Source: Echinarachnius parma
Taxonomy: Eukaryota > Echinodermata > Echinoidea > Clypeasteroida > Echinarachniidae
Assembly (NCBI GenBank): GCA_037951105.1
Contig: JBAMJV010000861.1
Coordinates: forward strand, 1-64,000
Length of the DNA stretch: 64,000 bases
Direction: 5' to 3'
Positions 1-35,459 of the stretch are shown piece by piece. Both the position numbers and the translations under genes were made by a program. Position 1 is the first letter of the stretch. Each line of letters starts with the position of its first letter. The notes below the pieces were generated by a model, which had not been told where the DNA came from, made no database searches, and worked only from the letters and a program-made list of their open reading frames with translations.

Positions 1-190
1 ACACAATCTCCCATTCAGTCGGCCAAGTAATACTGTGTGCAACTTGTTTGTAACCAATGATCGGTAAAATCATCATCATGAATGTATGCATGTTTCAGTT
101 TGGACCTCCCCCTCCCCAGAAACCCCCCCCCCCCCCCAAATGAATATTTGGGACTCTGAATCGCATGTTTTAGTCCACATACATGTGCAG

Positions 191-264
191 TTGGCAACAT
201 GCAGTAGAAAAGTTCACAATCTTTCAACAAAGCTCATTGGAAACATTGCAGAACATTGCCAATT
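191..264 (+). repeat. Direct repeat, copy 1 (partner at 717-790)
   Basis: The segment from TTGGCAACATGCAGTAGAAA to the AACATTGCC motif recurs at 717-790 with a few substitutions. Both copies follow a poly-C run (about 127-137 and 651-673), so the unit is poly-C plus about 130 bp. The hAT-like MITE at 281-639 separates the two units. Confidence 0.7.
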
Positions 265-280
265 CCATTTTAGCGCCTAC

Positions 281-639
281 CAACCAAAAAAATACTTTTT
301 TTTTCTCGAGGGCGATTTTGAAAATTTTGAGAGAGAAAAACGCCCTCGTGAAATTATTCACGAGGGCTATTTTGGGGCTCACAGGGGCTCTTTTTTTTTT
401 ACATCATTTTCACTGCTCAAGGGTCTAATAAATGATTATCATGATGTGATCTATCCGATTATGCCATGTTTGGTACGTTTCTGGCGCTTTCCGATCATGC
501 AAAAAGATGTAAAAAAAAAATTTTAAAAAATAAAAACTTTTTTTTTTTTTTTTTTTCGCCCCCGTGCCATGGCTCACGGGGGCGATTCCAAAGGTATCGG
601 GGGCGAATCACCCTTTTCCCCCGTGTATTTTTTTGGTTG
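281..639. mobile_element. hAT-like MITE, 359 bp
   Basis: The termini are CAACCAAAAAAATAC and its exact reverse complement. They are flanked by perfect 8-bp direct repeats GCGCCTAC (273-280 and 640-647), the target-site length of hAT transposons. The interior contains GC-rich inverted blocks (ACGCCCTCGTG with CACGAGGGC; CGCCCCCGTG with CACGGGGGCG) and T runs. There is no coding potential. Confidence 0.75.
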
Positions 640-716
640 GCGCCTACCCCTCCCCCCCCCCCCCCCCCCCCCCACACACACAATGAAATAATCCATGTAG
701 TCAAAAATCTTGTGTG

Positions 717-790
717 TTGGCAACGTGCAGTAGAAAAGCCCCCAATCTTTCATCAAGGCTCATTGGAAACGTTGAGGAACATTGCCATTT
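717..790 (+). repeat. Direct repeat, copy 2 (partner at 191-264)
   Basis: Second copy of the 74-bp segment described at 191-264. It is preceded by a poly-C run and a short CA stretch. Confidence 0.7.
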
Positions 791-1237
791 GTAATTGACT
801 CTATCTGGCTGGCATCTGGAGAGATAATCAGTCAGGGTCCGAGTTATATTTAAAAGATGTTACTGACGACAATGGGTAGTCAGAATAAGCTTCTTAACTC
901 TTTGAGCGCTTCGTTCGACTTTAGTTACAAACAGCGGCCCGCTTTGTTCGACTTTAGTCACAGACAACGATGCGTGCGGCGCGCTCGCATACAATATACG
1001 ATGGACCTGGGTTTCAATCCTTCTTTGTAACATTCGATTGATTTGAATAAATAAAGATGATTTATAATTCCAAAATCAGAAATAATGATTATATTACAAT
1101 TTGACAACACACAGAGAAGGCTCTGACCTAAAAGTTGGCACGCAGAACTCAATTTAGCAAACAAAATGACTTAACGACCTTCTCACTCTCACCCGAGACG
1201 AGACTGTCAGTATCATCCACATGCTCCTAATGTTCCT

Positions 1238-1569
1238 GGGGGGTGTTTCACAAAGATCCTAAGTTGATCTTAGCACTAAGATGGTCTTACATATTATGGA
1301 AAGCCATTAGTGTCTTGAAACAGTTTTATAAAAGTTATGTTGAAATGCATTTAATGATGATTTAAATCATATATATTTTCTAATTATCAAAGAGATTCAT
1401 AATCTTCACAATCTCTTTGATAATTAGAAAATATATGATTTGAATCAACATTTTATGCATTTCAACATAACTTTTATAAAAACTGTTTCAAGACACTAAG
1501 GGCTTTCCATGATATTTAAGACCATCTTAGTGCTAAGATCAACTTAGGATCTTTGTGAAACACCCCCCT
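1238..1569. mobile_element. Foldback (palindromic) element, about 330 bp
   Basis: Two arms of about 150 bp are near-perfect inverted repeats, from GGGGGGTGTTTCACAAAGAT on the left to its complement on the right, with a loop near 1395-1415. The element is flanked by an imperfect direct repeat (1203-1235 and 1577-1612, sharing CTGTCAGTAT and CCTAATGTT). The same terminal sequence occurs at 25641 and 54261, so it is a dispersed family. Confidence 0.8.
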
Positions 1570-1975
1570 GATCAGCCTGTCAGTATATTACCCTCCATGT
1601 TCCTAATGTTGCTGGCCATGCATGACTCAGTGTTATGAATCACGGCGGTATAGATGAGCTATCTGGCGCCGGCTAATACAGGAACCCACCTCGACCCACT
1701 TCAGGAAAACCGGGATCCCGGGGCTAATTGAGGTTGTTGCGTCAAACGGATTATAGCAACTCAAATGATGCAATTGTATCGATGAACAGCCTCCAATTCA
1801 AGCGTAATGTAATGCTGAACAGCCTCCAATGAAGTATTCATTGTATTTGCACAGAAAGACACATTTTTAATGTGTTTTTTTTTCCAAAGTGTGTCCTTGG
1901 CACATAAAAAACAAACATATTTTGTTAAATTATATTGATTAAGTCACCAAATGATGCCCATATTACATGTTACTG

Positions 1976-2153
<178 letters not shown>

Positions 2154-3300
2154 TAATGGTTTATTTCAGTAAAAAAACATTCAAATGTTACAAACATTGC
2201 AAAATACATACATGTACAACGGCAGCCCAAAGGCTGAAATGTTGATGTTTACAATGAAATTAATACATTTAAATACAAATTATATTCATGATATTCAAAT
2301 TCACATGAGGTACAAAAGAAAAAATGTATAATCAAAATATAAACTTTTTTTTTAAATGTGCACATTTGTGTATAGATAACAAAGAAAATGCATGCATAAC
2401 TGTGGTTTAATTTATTGCAAAGTACATATAAATGGGAAGTAAAAATTTCATTGGCAGTTTAAAAGATCAATGAGATATGTTATTGCACTATTCCTAAATC
2501 TACTTGTTTTACATTTATATTGATTGAAATTTGGTATATATCTCAGAGAAATATTGACATTTTTTTGTTTGGGTAGCCAATCTTTACAATGTGGGTTATT
2601 AGAAAGTGAAATAGCAAATTCAATACAAAGTTTTTCTCTTCTAGTTTGAAGACGTTCAAGCTTACATTCAATAATTGCATTTTCATAACTTATATCTTTC
2701 CCTAAAATTATTCTACAAACCCTTCTTTGAACTCTTTCTAAACTCTGCACCTGCTTGATAGTCAATCCACCATTAACAACTGGTACACAATATTCTAATA
2801 TAGGACGAATATATCCAATATAAATTGTAATCAGATGAGCAATAGGTAATTTGTATTTTTTAACCATTCTAAGCATATGTAATTTTTTGTTGCACTTTTT
2901 TAGTATCTCATTAACATGGTCATCCCACTTTAAGTTAGATTGAATATACACCCCAAGAATTGTAACTGTTTGAACATTTGGGAGAGGCGATTCACCAATA
3001 TACAAAGTGTCAGATGGAAGAGGAGTTTTCATGAAAGTAACTGTCATCGTTATACATTTAAGTGGGTTTAGTTTCAGGTGGTTATTAATTTTTATGGGAC
3101 CATTCCATTAATTGAGTCAAAATATTTTGCATAAATACTGGATCTTGTGATATTCGATTTTCTAATAAGGTGAGATCGTCAACGTACTTAAAGTATGGCA
3201 ATAGAATATTTTGGCAAGCATCATTAAACATTATTAAAAACAAAATTGGGCCCAACTTCGTACCCTGAGGTACCCGAGAAAATGAGTATTTTTACATTCT
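2154..3300 (-). pseudogene. Truncated CR1/L2-like non-LTR retrotransposon (reverse-transcriptase C-terminal part)
   Basis: On the minus strand, 3047-2448 is an open frame of 199 codons. It resembles the thumb and C-terminal part of CR1/L2/Jockey-type reverse transcriptases: LGVYIQSNLKWDDHV, then IYIGYIRPILEYCVPV, then LERVQRRVCRIILG. Upstream at about 3290-3100, in another frame, lies the catalytic palm: RVPQGTKLGPIL, then YFKYVDDLT. This carries a YVDD box where YADD is usual. The two parts are joined by an apparent frameshift near 3095-3100. The 5' end is lost near 3297. The 3' tail (2160-2440) leads into the GATA array. It is a dead, 5'-truncated copy. Confidence 0.8.
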
Positions 3301-3953
3301 GACAAAATAGCCACTGGTAATTTATCCTGTGTTTACCCAAGTTAATCCTTTTTAATGAAAAGATATACAAATGTAGTAGTCATGGTTAGGGTCCATGATT
3401 GCATTGTTGTCGTTTTTTTCAATACAGCTAATTAATTTTATTTTATTAAAGTCATTAACTGTTCACTGTCATGCTTCTTGTGGTAAACACTGTACTACTT
3501 TAATTGTCTCGAGTGATCTCCCACAAACATTTAATGTTATTCAAACAACTCTCTGACATTATTTATGTATCAAGTAGTGGGTGTTCCACAAGTTATTCCT
3601 AGAATATAATGAAGTTTTTAGTCTTCCCTTGTTTTGTTTTTTCAACACCGGGGATAGAAGTCATCATATATCATATGAGTCATGATTGAAGGATTTTGAT
3701 ATTTCCCAAATTATCTTATAAGTTTGTTATTTTTAAACAGCCAGTCGAAACTGTTACATTGCATTATGTTGCATTTGGGAATTATGTGATTGCTTTCCAA
3801 GTTATTCCCTCACGAATAAAAAAGTACAAGTTTGTCATTGTTTGTTGTTTATTTTGTAACAAAATGTGATTAAATCATATATCACCTGAGTCATGATTGG
3901 AATAATTTTACATTTTCCAAATGATTGATTGAAAACATCATATTTATAGGGTT

Positions 3954-4139
3954 CAGGGAAAAAATAGTATTTATTTTTCAGGGGCTACTTTACAAACTTG
4001 CCTGCATGAAAATAACATACAAATTTGTTTTGCATTGAACTCTATGCAAATTTATGGGGGCTCTTTTATGATTTTTAGGGGGCTTTTTGGGGCACTTCAG
4101 GGGCGAAATCGCCCTGAGCCCCCATGTATTTTTTCACTG
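3954..4139. mobile_element. hAT-like MITE, 186 bp
   Basis: The termini are CAGGGAAAAAATA and the complement of CAGTGAAAAAATA. They are flanked by perfect 8-bp target duplications ATAGGGTT (3946-3953 and 4140-4147). The interior carries GGGGGCT and GGGGCGAAATCGCCC blocks shared with elements at 8602 and 10671. Confidence 0.85.
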
Positions 4140-4285
4140 ATAGGGTTCATTGCAGTTGGCAATGAAGGCAAATTAATATTCTTGTTTATTATTGTTGTTC
4201 TTGAGAATATGGTGTAAATAAACTGAGATGTTAAATTTGTATAATAATTAATAATGTTTATTGTCTTGGTTTCATTTTGATGCAG

Positions 4286-26959
<22,674 letters not shown>

Positions 26960-27109
26960 GGGTCATCAGAAGGGTCAAAGGTCATTAAGCCTGAATGTCA
27001 TTCAACCTTGGAGGTCATTGAGTCTAAAGGTCATTGAACTGTGAAAGCCATGAACTTTAACTTTGAATTCACAAAGTCATGACATTTCGTCATCTTGATG
27101 TTGGACATA

Positions 27110-27450
27110 TTGCTTTGGATATCTGGGCCAGAAGGTCATGTGGCAGCTGGCAAAGGTCATCACACTTTGAAGGTCAATGAACTTAAGGGTTGCTGATTTT
27201 CACACATCCTGAATCTTTTCTTGACATATATCTTATCGAGGAACCTATGTGATAGCTTTCAAAGGTCATCAAACTATGAAGGTTATCAAACTTAAAGGGT
27301 CTCTGAACCCGAACGATCTGCTTTCACCCATTCTGAAATGTCTGTGCTGCATTAGGAACATAATTTGATCTATCTGAGTATCTCAACAAGAAGATAGTAA
27401 GACAGATGTCAACTGGAGTCAAATTTTGGAAGGTCATTTAAACTGTGAAG
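27110..27450 (+). repeat. Decayed copies of the RAPGEF1 terminal exon in the 3' UTR
   Basis: Segments at 27113-27178 (ATATCTGGGCCAGAAGG then CATGTGGCAGCTGGCAAAGG), 27228-27292 and, more weakly, 27370-27450 resemble the real exon end ATATCTGGACGAGGAGGCC then ATGTGGCAGCTGTCAAAGG. They yield many (A)AGGTCA hexamers. Confidence 0.7.
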
Positions 27451-29165
27451 GTCATTATTATTATTTTTATCGGTCATTGAATAAAAACCAATATGACCTG
27501 AAGGTCAGAACGTCAAGGTCACGAAGGCCAGAAGGCAGGCATCTGCATACACCTCATCCTGGTATCATTTGATGGAAAATGGAATTTTCTTTATCATCGT
27601 ATCAGTGTTCATCCGTTTTAACACGATTTGATTTGTGTATAACACACATCCTGCTTGATTTAGTATGGCACAACACATGCTCTGTCATAGACCTCGGTCC
27701 TCGAGATGTATGACCTAAAACTTGTGAGACCTCACACATACATGGTGGTTTGAATATTCTTACAGCATGCTGCAGTGTATAAAGTATAAGCCAAGAAACT
27801 ACTGTTTTGGAGTAAAAGAATGGAGTAAATTTAATTTACGATTTTTGTCCCTCAATTTTGTTCTTGAATACCTTGGAATGAATGTGTCAGAACATAGCTA
27901 TTTGTGATGGAAGCATCGTATGCATTATCAGTATTATCAGGTGTTCAAGCCGAGCAAAGCGCCACCCTTTGTTGATTAATGTTAGCAATCATGCTCAATA
28001 TTAACTGACTCTTTAACTCTAATTGCAATATTTAACCAAGTAGGAACCATTCTGATTGCTAGTTGAGCAAGTAGTTGTACCTGTAAAACAACATTAAAAG
28101 ATGTGTAGGCTAAATTATTGCAGTTTTATTCTTGAATTTGCAGTAACTTGTTAACGCTGTAGCTGATTACCGTTGGATATATCAGCTTCACAACATTATT
28201 TATAAGTGTTACAAATTGGGATTGAATATATGCATGAAGATCAAAAGCTTTCATGAGATACTATTTTTTATATATTGTGTACATGTTCATTTCCTTTTCT
28301 ATTCCATTTTGGAATCTTATTTAAAAGAATCAAAACTATGTGCATGACTATTTCATAGTTTGTTCATGTTTGTTATTTATATAATCATCGTGTCTACAGA
28401 TTTTGTTTTACCTTTTCACTTTGAAGAGTATAACTTCAGAATTCATTACAACATGATTTTTTGTTGCTGTACACACATAACTAAGTAACAGATAGCAAGA
28501 GTGAGAGAATTATGGATTGAATAACATAGAATTTCCTTTTGACAGTATATTTTTAGTTTCCGTAAAAATCAGTGATAGTCTCCCATTTTGCTGTCTAGCA
28601 TTATCTTGTTTTGGTGAAGAATGTAAGATATCGATCTCTTAAAGTGAAGTGATTTGATATTTTTGTTGAAATCCAAGTGTAAAGTACATGTAAGTCTTGC
28701 CAATGTTTTGTAGCGATAATATTTACAATAGCTTATCAATCACAACTCTGATCGTTTATTGTCAAAGTGTTTTGAAAGCAAGTCTTCAATTCAGCATTTT
28801 CATCTCTTGCGAAACAGATCGTGTATTTATAGACTTTATTTCTCTGTTCAATGATGCGCATTGTACGATGATGATTGACAAATATTTGTTCTGACTTTGA
28901 CGTCGGCGCTGTAACTATAATGTACTTAACAAGAAAGTTTGTCATTTATTTAAAGAGATTATGTGCATGTTTGTATTTGAATGGTATTTATTTTTTATAC
29001 TCCAACTGTATTAATATCCATAATAATATGTCATGCTTTTGGCTGTGTTCTGATATGGAAACATGAATTTCTGCTCTGTATTATACAGTTTGAAAACATG
29101 TATTGATAAAATATTCTAACTTTATGCAAATAAGAAAAAAACTTTATTCAGCCGTATAATTTTGT

Positions 29166-29178
29166 AATAAAAAATAAA
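29166..29178 (+). promoter_or_regulatory. Overlapping polyadenylation signals (candidate RAPGEF1 3' end)
   Basis: AATAAA at 29166 and again at 29173, in TAATAAAAAATAAAG on the gene strand, about 2.2 kb after the stop. Other AATAAA motifs exist (for example near 31731), so this is only a candidate. Confidence 0.35.
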
Positions 29179-29665
29179 GTGAGGTATGCATTTGTGATTG
29201 TACCCTCGTGATTAAAAACAATGAGGATATATCCTTCGTGAGTTTTATTATTGTGACGTTCAAGTCACAAATCATTGGATATTTCCAGCAGAAGATGTTA
29301 AAGATGACTGCATCCTTGATCTAGAGGGCGTATGTACCCAGGGAAGCGCCATGTTCAAACACGCGCAGCTCGGCACAGCTTATGCACAGCCCGGCACTGT
29401 AATCAATGGCCCAGCGCAAACAAAAATAGGCTTTTGCCCCCAAAAATGAATTAAGTCATATTTCGTACTGTCCCGCATGGGCAAATACAAAATTTATATT
29501 AATTCTGAGGAAATGAGACAATGTTACTTCATCCTTTGTACAACATCATCAATGTTGAAAATGTTGATACAATAACAGCTTATTATTTTTTGTGACAGTG
29601 CGCACATTCAGTAGAATTATTTGCCCTTAAATAAATATTTGTTTTGTGCTAGTAAATTTACAAGT

Positions 29666-29682
29666 GGGGGGGGGGGGGGGGG
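29666..29682 (+). repeat. Poly-G run
   Basis: 17 consecutive G, with G-quadruplex potential. Confidence 0.95.
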
Positions 29683-31824
29683 TTTACTTGCCTGTCCGGG
29701 CTGTCATGAAGACATGGCGCTGCCCTGTACACATGTTCTAATACCACCCGTCTTGATTTGAAGATGTAGTCATGTTTAGTCATGAGGGTACATTGGCAGG
29801 AAGGAGTGTTATGTAATATATGAACGGAAAAGGTTCTGAACCCTCTCAAGTGCAATTTAGTCTTGTAAACAAATGAAGAGAGGTGAAGACTTTGTCATCA
29901 GCATATGTCATATTTTATTTGTAGTGCTCATATATTAAAGAAAACAGTAATTCTTACACCGTAGATGCTGTGATAGTTGATGTTACGAGTTGTTATAATC
30001 TTGAACAGTTCAGATAGTGACTAATTATTATATTTGGATTAGTGTGAAACTTTTCTTTATTTAGCTTTACATCATGAATGTCCTTCAGTTTTTTGTTATA
30101 CCATCATGTATCATCCGCAGACTTTAATTTCATGTTCTATGAATTGCACATACATTAATGAATATTGTTTACCCTCCCCAGTATAAGGTATTTATTTGTA
30201 ATATTTACATAAGATTCTTGCATACAATGTATTTCCTTTTTTTTTTTTTACACCTTCAACTCATTTTTGTATTTTACTTTCTTTCCTCTTCAACTGAAAC
30301 GTCCCAAGACATGAAAGAGTAGCACTTTTGTAACTGTTGCCAAGCGTTTTAGTGAAGCTTAGTGTCTAGCTATAGCTATGGATTCCCCCACCCCTACCCT
30401 ACCCCACCCCACCCCACCCCCATGATGATGAAAGATAGCATCAAGGGGGTGTTTTACAAACCCTTACATGAAATCTAGCCTGTAAACATATAATTATTTC
30501 TTCTTCTAATTATTATTCTCTAGATTTAGTCCAACCAATCATATATACAGGGTTTCTTCTTTCATTTGTTTTCTAGTTAGTCTTGTGACAATATCGTTTT
30601 GTATTCAGAATCTCATAAAAGATTGTTATGCATTTTGCTGTAGGTACACATACATAATCACTTTTGAAAGTGATCTCTACTGATATCAATATCACTGGAA
30701 GAGGTAATGCTCTATAGAATTGAGGTGCAGTAGTTGCCATGTTTTCTCACCACATGCAGTCAAGTCCTGTATCTATAGGCAGAAGATGTTTATAGACAGT
30801 GTCACGGCACTTGTTTACTGCTTCCCAGGGAATCAGGATTAGTTGTCAAGATTATTATAGACAGGTTGTTACAGCAGGTTTGACTAAATAAAAAATATAT
30901 TTTGAATCAGAATGAGTAACCCTTGGCTTGAACCTCCTATTGAGTGTTCTTGTCCATGATGAAAGCAGGACAAAACTTGAGTCATAAGAAGGCTTTATGA
31001 TGATGTTTTCACATCGGTGGAAATGCCCTCTCTCCTTTCTTAAGATTGGGATTCAACCTAAGTCAATTGTCAGTCATTTCAAAACTTCACTTTGCAATCT
31101 TTGCACTTTTTTCATTGTATACATGAGTATCATTTTGATGTTTTAATTTTTTGGGGATTTCACATTTCATTCTTGATGAAAGGGGATTTTACTTAATATT
31201 CTCCAGTTGAAAATTTCCATCCACAACATTTTAAAAGTATGGGAGACAAGAAATAAACAGTAACTTTGTAGAAATATAATTTTGTCATACAGCGTACCAG
31301 TACCTGATGAATGAAATTCAGACAAAAGTTATTTTATTGTGTATAATCATTGCTTCCAGTTATTATTTTCCTTGAGTAGGCTTACCATTATTTTATACCA
31401 CTTTGGAAAAAAGGGGGGTTGCATTTCATCTACTAGTAATATGAGAAAAGTGCATAATAATAGTGTATACATTTTGTTTTGTTATAGATGTCTTTTATGA
31501 AAGACATTTTCTGTAGGATAACTTATTTATGAAATAGCTTACAGCAGATTTAATGAGAGTAATAACCCTTTTTGTATGTACATGTTTGTATGTTGTTATA
31601 TGATGTAAATTGCCATTGACTCTGTGATAAATCAGTGTAAAGGAAATAAATGAAGCTATCAACTTGTCTAATAACTTAAAAGCAGCGCATTTGTTGCTTC
31701 AATGCCAGCAACTATCAAGAACAAATAAAATACTTATTTGCTTTCATTCTAATTGTTTCTGGTGATGTCTCTTTTTTAACAGTTTGCAGATCTTTTGAAA
31801 TTATTGTTAAGAGAGTTGATAAGG

Positions 31825-31890
31825 GAGGTGAGCTCAGTAAGGGAGGTGAGTTAGCTCAGGATCCCTGGTTCAAATCCCACTATCGGATGA
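31825..31890 (+). mobile_element. Possible tRNA-derived SINE fragment
   Basis: A box-A-like TGAGCTCAGTAAGG at about 31828 and a box-B-like GGTTCAAATCC at 31867, at tRNA-like spacing. No full cloverleaf forms, so it is not called a tRNA gene. Confidence 0.4.
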
Positions 31891-32261
31891 GTCTTTTGCG
31901 AGGCAATAAATTTGATTGAGCTAACTCCCGTTGTGTGTTACCACCCTCCCCCGTGCTTCCTGATAGGACTTTAATGGAGGTCGCGTGTATGAGACAGTCA
32001 TACCTCATGCACGCTAAGAACCTAGTCTACTTCTCAAAAAGAGTAGGGTGTATAACCTGGTTGACTAGCCCTGCACATCACACTCAAACACATACTGCAA
32101 GAATCTTCAGATTTGAAGATGGCAGTTGTGCAGAGGGGCACAAAAGTAACTTAAAGCCCAAAACCCCCTGATCCTTTTTTGGATACATCGTCATAATATG
32201 ATAGTAATGGTGATACTGAGTGATGATAACAATGGTGGTGGTGATCATAGGTGTACCGAGG

Positions 32262-32325
32262 TGGGGGGGGGGGGGGGGGGGGGAGTGTTTTGGGTGTACA
32301 ACACCCCCCCCCCCCCCCCCCCCCC
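32262..32325 (+). repeat. Poly-G run followed by poly-C run
   Basis: 22 G (32262-32283) and 22 C (32304-32325) separated by 20 bp, able to form a strong hairpin. Confidence 0.95.
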
Positions 32326-32408
32326 TCTTTAGCGAAAAAAAAGTACTGTTAGCCGTTAGGTATATGTTCCCCTTTTGTGTCCCTCTCGAACCAAATTGAA
32401 TGTAAATG

Positions 32409-32667
<259 letters not shown>

Positions 32668-32869
32668 GTGTTGGTGGTGGTGGTGATTGTGTTGGTTGAT
32701 TGTTGTTGTTTGTCGTTGGTGGTGATTGTGGTTCTGGTGGTGGGGCGATCTATGTTGGTGGTGATGTGGTGGTTATCTAATCTATTTCAGTGGTAGTCAG
32801 TGGACAGTGGATGTTTTGGCAAGAGGATATAATACTGCTCTCTATAAGTTTTAATGATGTAGCACTCCG

Positions 32870-33012
32870 ATATGATCCGTATGTATTCCGACGTACGGGC
32901 GTGACATCCGTTCGTGCCGCACGTATGTCGATGCCGCCGGCGGCGGCGCCACGCACGTACCGGCCGTACGGGCGCGCAAGCATAATAATAGACGAGTACG
33001 CTACGAGGACAC
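32870..33012. other. G+C- and CpG-rich islet
   Basis: A 140-bp block with many CG dinucleotides, GCCGCCGGCGGCGGCGCCAC and two CGTACGGGCG motifs, in A+T-rich surroundings. It could be an unmethylated regulatory site or part of an inserted element. It lies 2.4 kb upstream of HSD17B8. Confidence 0.4.
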
Positions 33013-33360
33013 AGTTAGCCGGTAAGTAGATCAATCGATATTATAGTCTATGGACGCGTTTCTTTATTTTCCACATTATAGCGATTCTTCTGTTGTTGGG
33101 TAAGTAAACAGAAAATGTCTCACGTTGGGCGCTGGGTCTTTGAAGGGGATAATTTGTGAAATATTGAGGTCTGCAATATATGCAATGACCTGTCCCACAT
33201 ACTGAAATTTGTGTAAGTAGATCAACCTGCCTCGATTGTTTACGAATATTACAAATGTCTTGTCTTGTCTTGTTAATACTGCACAAATCGCCTCCAGATG
33301 GTGGCTATAAACGTGCAGGCCTTCATGCAATCAAGGCTATGGGGATGGTTGGTGACTTAC

Positions 33361-34662
33361 AAGTAATGCTGTTATCCGATCCGGGAACGCGAATGATCCG
33401 ATTTCCCGGCGATAATCGCTTCTGAGCCGGATCCGATCCGGATCGGGGAAATACATTTTCTCGGTAGAAAATATCGGAAGATTTTGCTGACCCATTTTCT
33501 CCAGTAATAATTGAAAATTTGTATGTTTGACAGTCCATTAAGTAGTGAAATGTAAATTAAAAATGGCGGAATCAATATTGTTTACTTAGTTTATGAGTGG
33601 TTATTTCGGAGAAATTCTTGGTTCGTTACTTCGTTTCGCAGTCGAAAATTGAACAGGATGCGCAAAATTGCTAGTCATTTGAACGATATTGCCGACGGAA
33701 ATGCACACAAAGTTAGGCCGACACTCTCGGGGAGACTTCAGATGGATATCTGTATGATCGAGCTGATCAGCCAGTGCATTCTAAAAGTGGCTCAAAATAT
33801 GTATTTTGGTTATTTGCACCATGTTTAAATGTTTTGATATTCTACTTACATGATTGCATGGCGTTTAAAAGCTGAACAGAAAAAAAACTGATCCCCAAAG
33901 CAATGCAAACAACTACTAAAACAATCGGTAAATAACAACTATATAACGTATCGCGGATGAATCCGGCGTAAGAACAAAGACCCGTAAGTATACGAGCGAA
34001 TATATACGGGAAACATGCCAGCAGTGCAGCGGCCCGAAAACTTGCTGCTACCGGTACCGTAACTACTTCAACCTTCCCTCACGAACGTGCTTTTGAAATT
34101 TATCGATATATTCAGCGCTCGCAGTTTTTTATTGTTTTGAGGGTGATTTGTTTAATCTGTTCAGCTTTCAAATGCCATGTTATCATGTAAGTAGACTACC
34201 AAGATTGTGTTGATCACAAAAAGGCTACCGTAATTTTTTTTTTTTTTGAAGGCAGTAGCTCACCAAGAAGATCATACAAATTTACAAATTTACATGTGAT
34301 GTTTCCCCGTGACTGGCGGGCTGAGTTTCTGTGAATTTGTGGCGCGATGCTGAACAAACGATCGATTTCTAGGCCCAATTCACTTCGGAAAAAATACTTT
34401 TCTTGCGAAACTTAGTTAATTCTGAATAGTCTGTAACTGTTTTTCTGTAAAGATTGATATGTGCATGCCTCAAAGCGTCAACATTGTTTATATTATTGGC
34501 ATATAAAACAAGAAAGATAAGTCTACAACGCTTTTTTTCAGAGCAAATTGCAATATTATTTTTTTCAGAGATCCGATCCGATCCGAGAAGCTTGTTAGCG
34601 ATTTTGAATTCTACCGATCCGAGAACGATCCGGGATTTTTTCTTTACCTAACAGCATTACTT
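33361..34662. mobile_element. TIR element, 1.3 kb, with GATCCG motif clusters at both ends
   Basis: The left end AAGTAATGCTGTTA is matched by TAACAGCATTACTT on the right. Both subterminal zones carry repeated CGATCCG/GATCCGGGA motifs (33377-33450 and 34568-34636). There is no coding sequence. It is classed as a non-autonomous DNA transposon of unknown superfamily. Confidence 0.7.
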
Positions 34663-35413
34663 ATAAGTTACTGTACACATCGGCACCCTAGCCTAAATTA
34701 AAATCATCCAAAATGTATGAAATTGTACTCATAATCATCATGATATAGTTAATAGTACAACTTATTCTACAAGTTGATAATATAGTCAAGTTAATAGTGC
34801 AGATATCAGATTCCGATGCAATGGCCAATGCCCAATGATCAGATTTGCAATTTATTTTGTATTTTATTTTGAAGAATGAGATTGAGATATTATTGTCTTT
34901 GAAATCGCGCTTCACTTTTTTTTTGCTGCACAAGAATCAAGATCACAGTCATGACAGTGTTTATTGAAACCGGAACACCTCTACTCGAATTGACAATGAT
35001 GCATGCATATATATGACAATTTCTTGTGCGATGTTTGCATTTCATAAATTTACTCGAAGCAGATGATCCACGCATCATTTAATTTCTCCTCAAAACTTTG
35101 GCCAGTGCAGTTACTAGTACTACTACTATTTACTATTTAGCAGTTTAGTATTCGAACTAGCCATTCTATTTCTAGTTTTCACTCATTTAGATTACCATGT
35201 GTCAAGGCACTGACACTGACAGCTTCGGCAATTATTAAGCTCTACAAATCATAAAGAATGAGCTTTGAAAAAGATTTAATTGATTACATGTAGATGTCTT
35301 TGGCTAGTCCAATTTGTTCAAGTATTTTTATTTTGAAACAATTTTATTTGATGTCCTTGACCTTGCATCTTAGGTCAGCCATAAATTGGTCGGAAATCTT
35401 CAGCTAAGTCAGC

Positions 35414-35459
35414 ATGGCAGGCAGTTCACTTCTCGCTGGAAGAGTGGCGATTGTTACCG
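35414..35459 (+). CDS. HSD17B8: HSD17B8 exon 1
   Basis: Start codon in AGCATGG, encoding [16 protein letters not shown]. The donor is GTAAAT, splitting the first Gly codon of the cofactor loop (phase 1). Confidence 0.9.

Noticed and set aside
31825..31890. A tRNA gene
   Set aside because: Box A-like and box B-like motifs are present but no cloverleaf can be drawn; more likely a SINE remnant.
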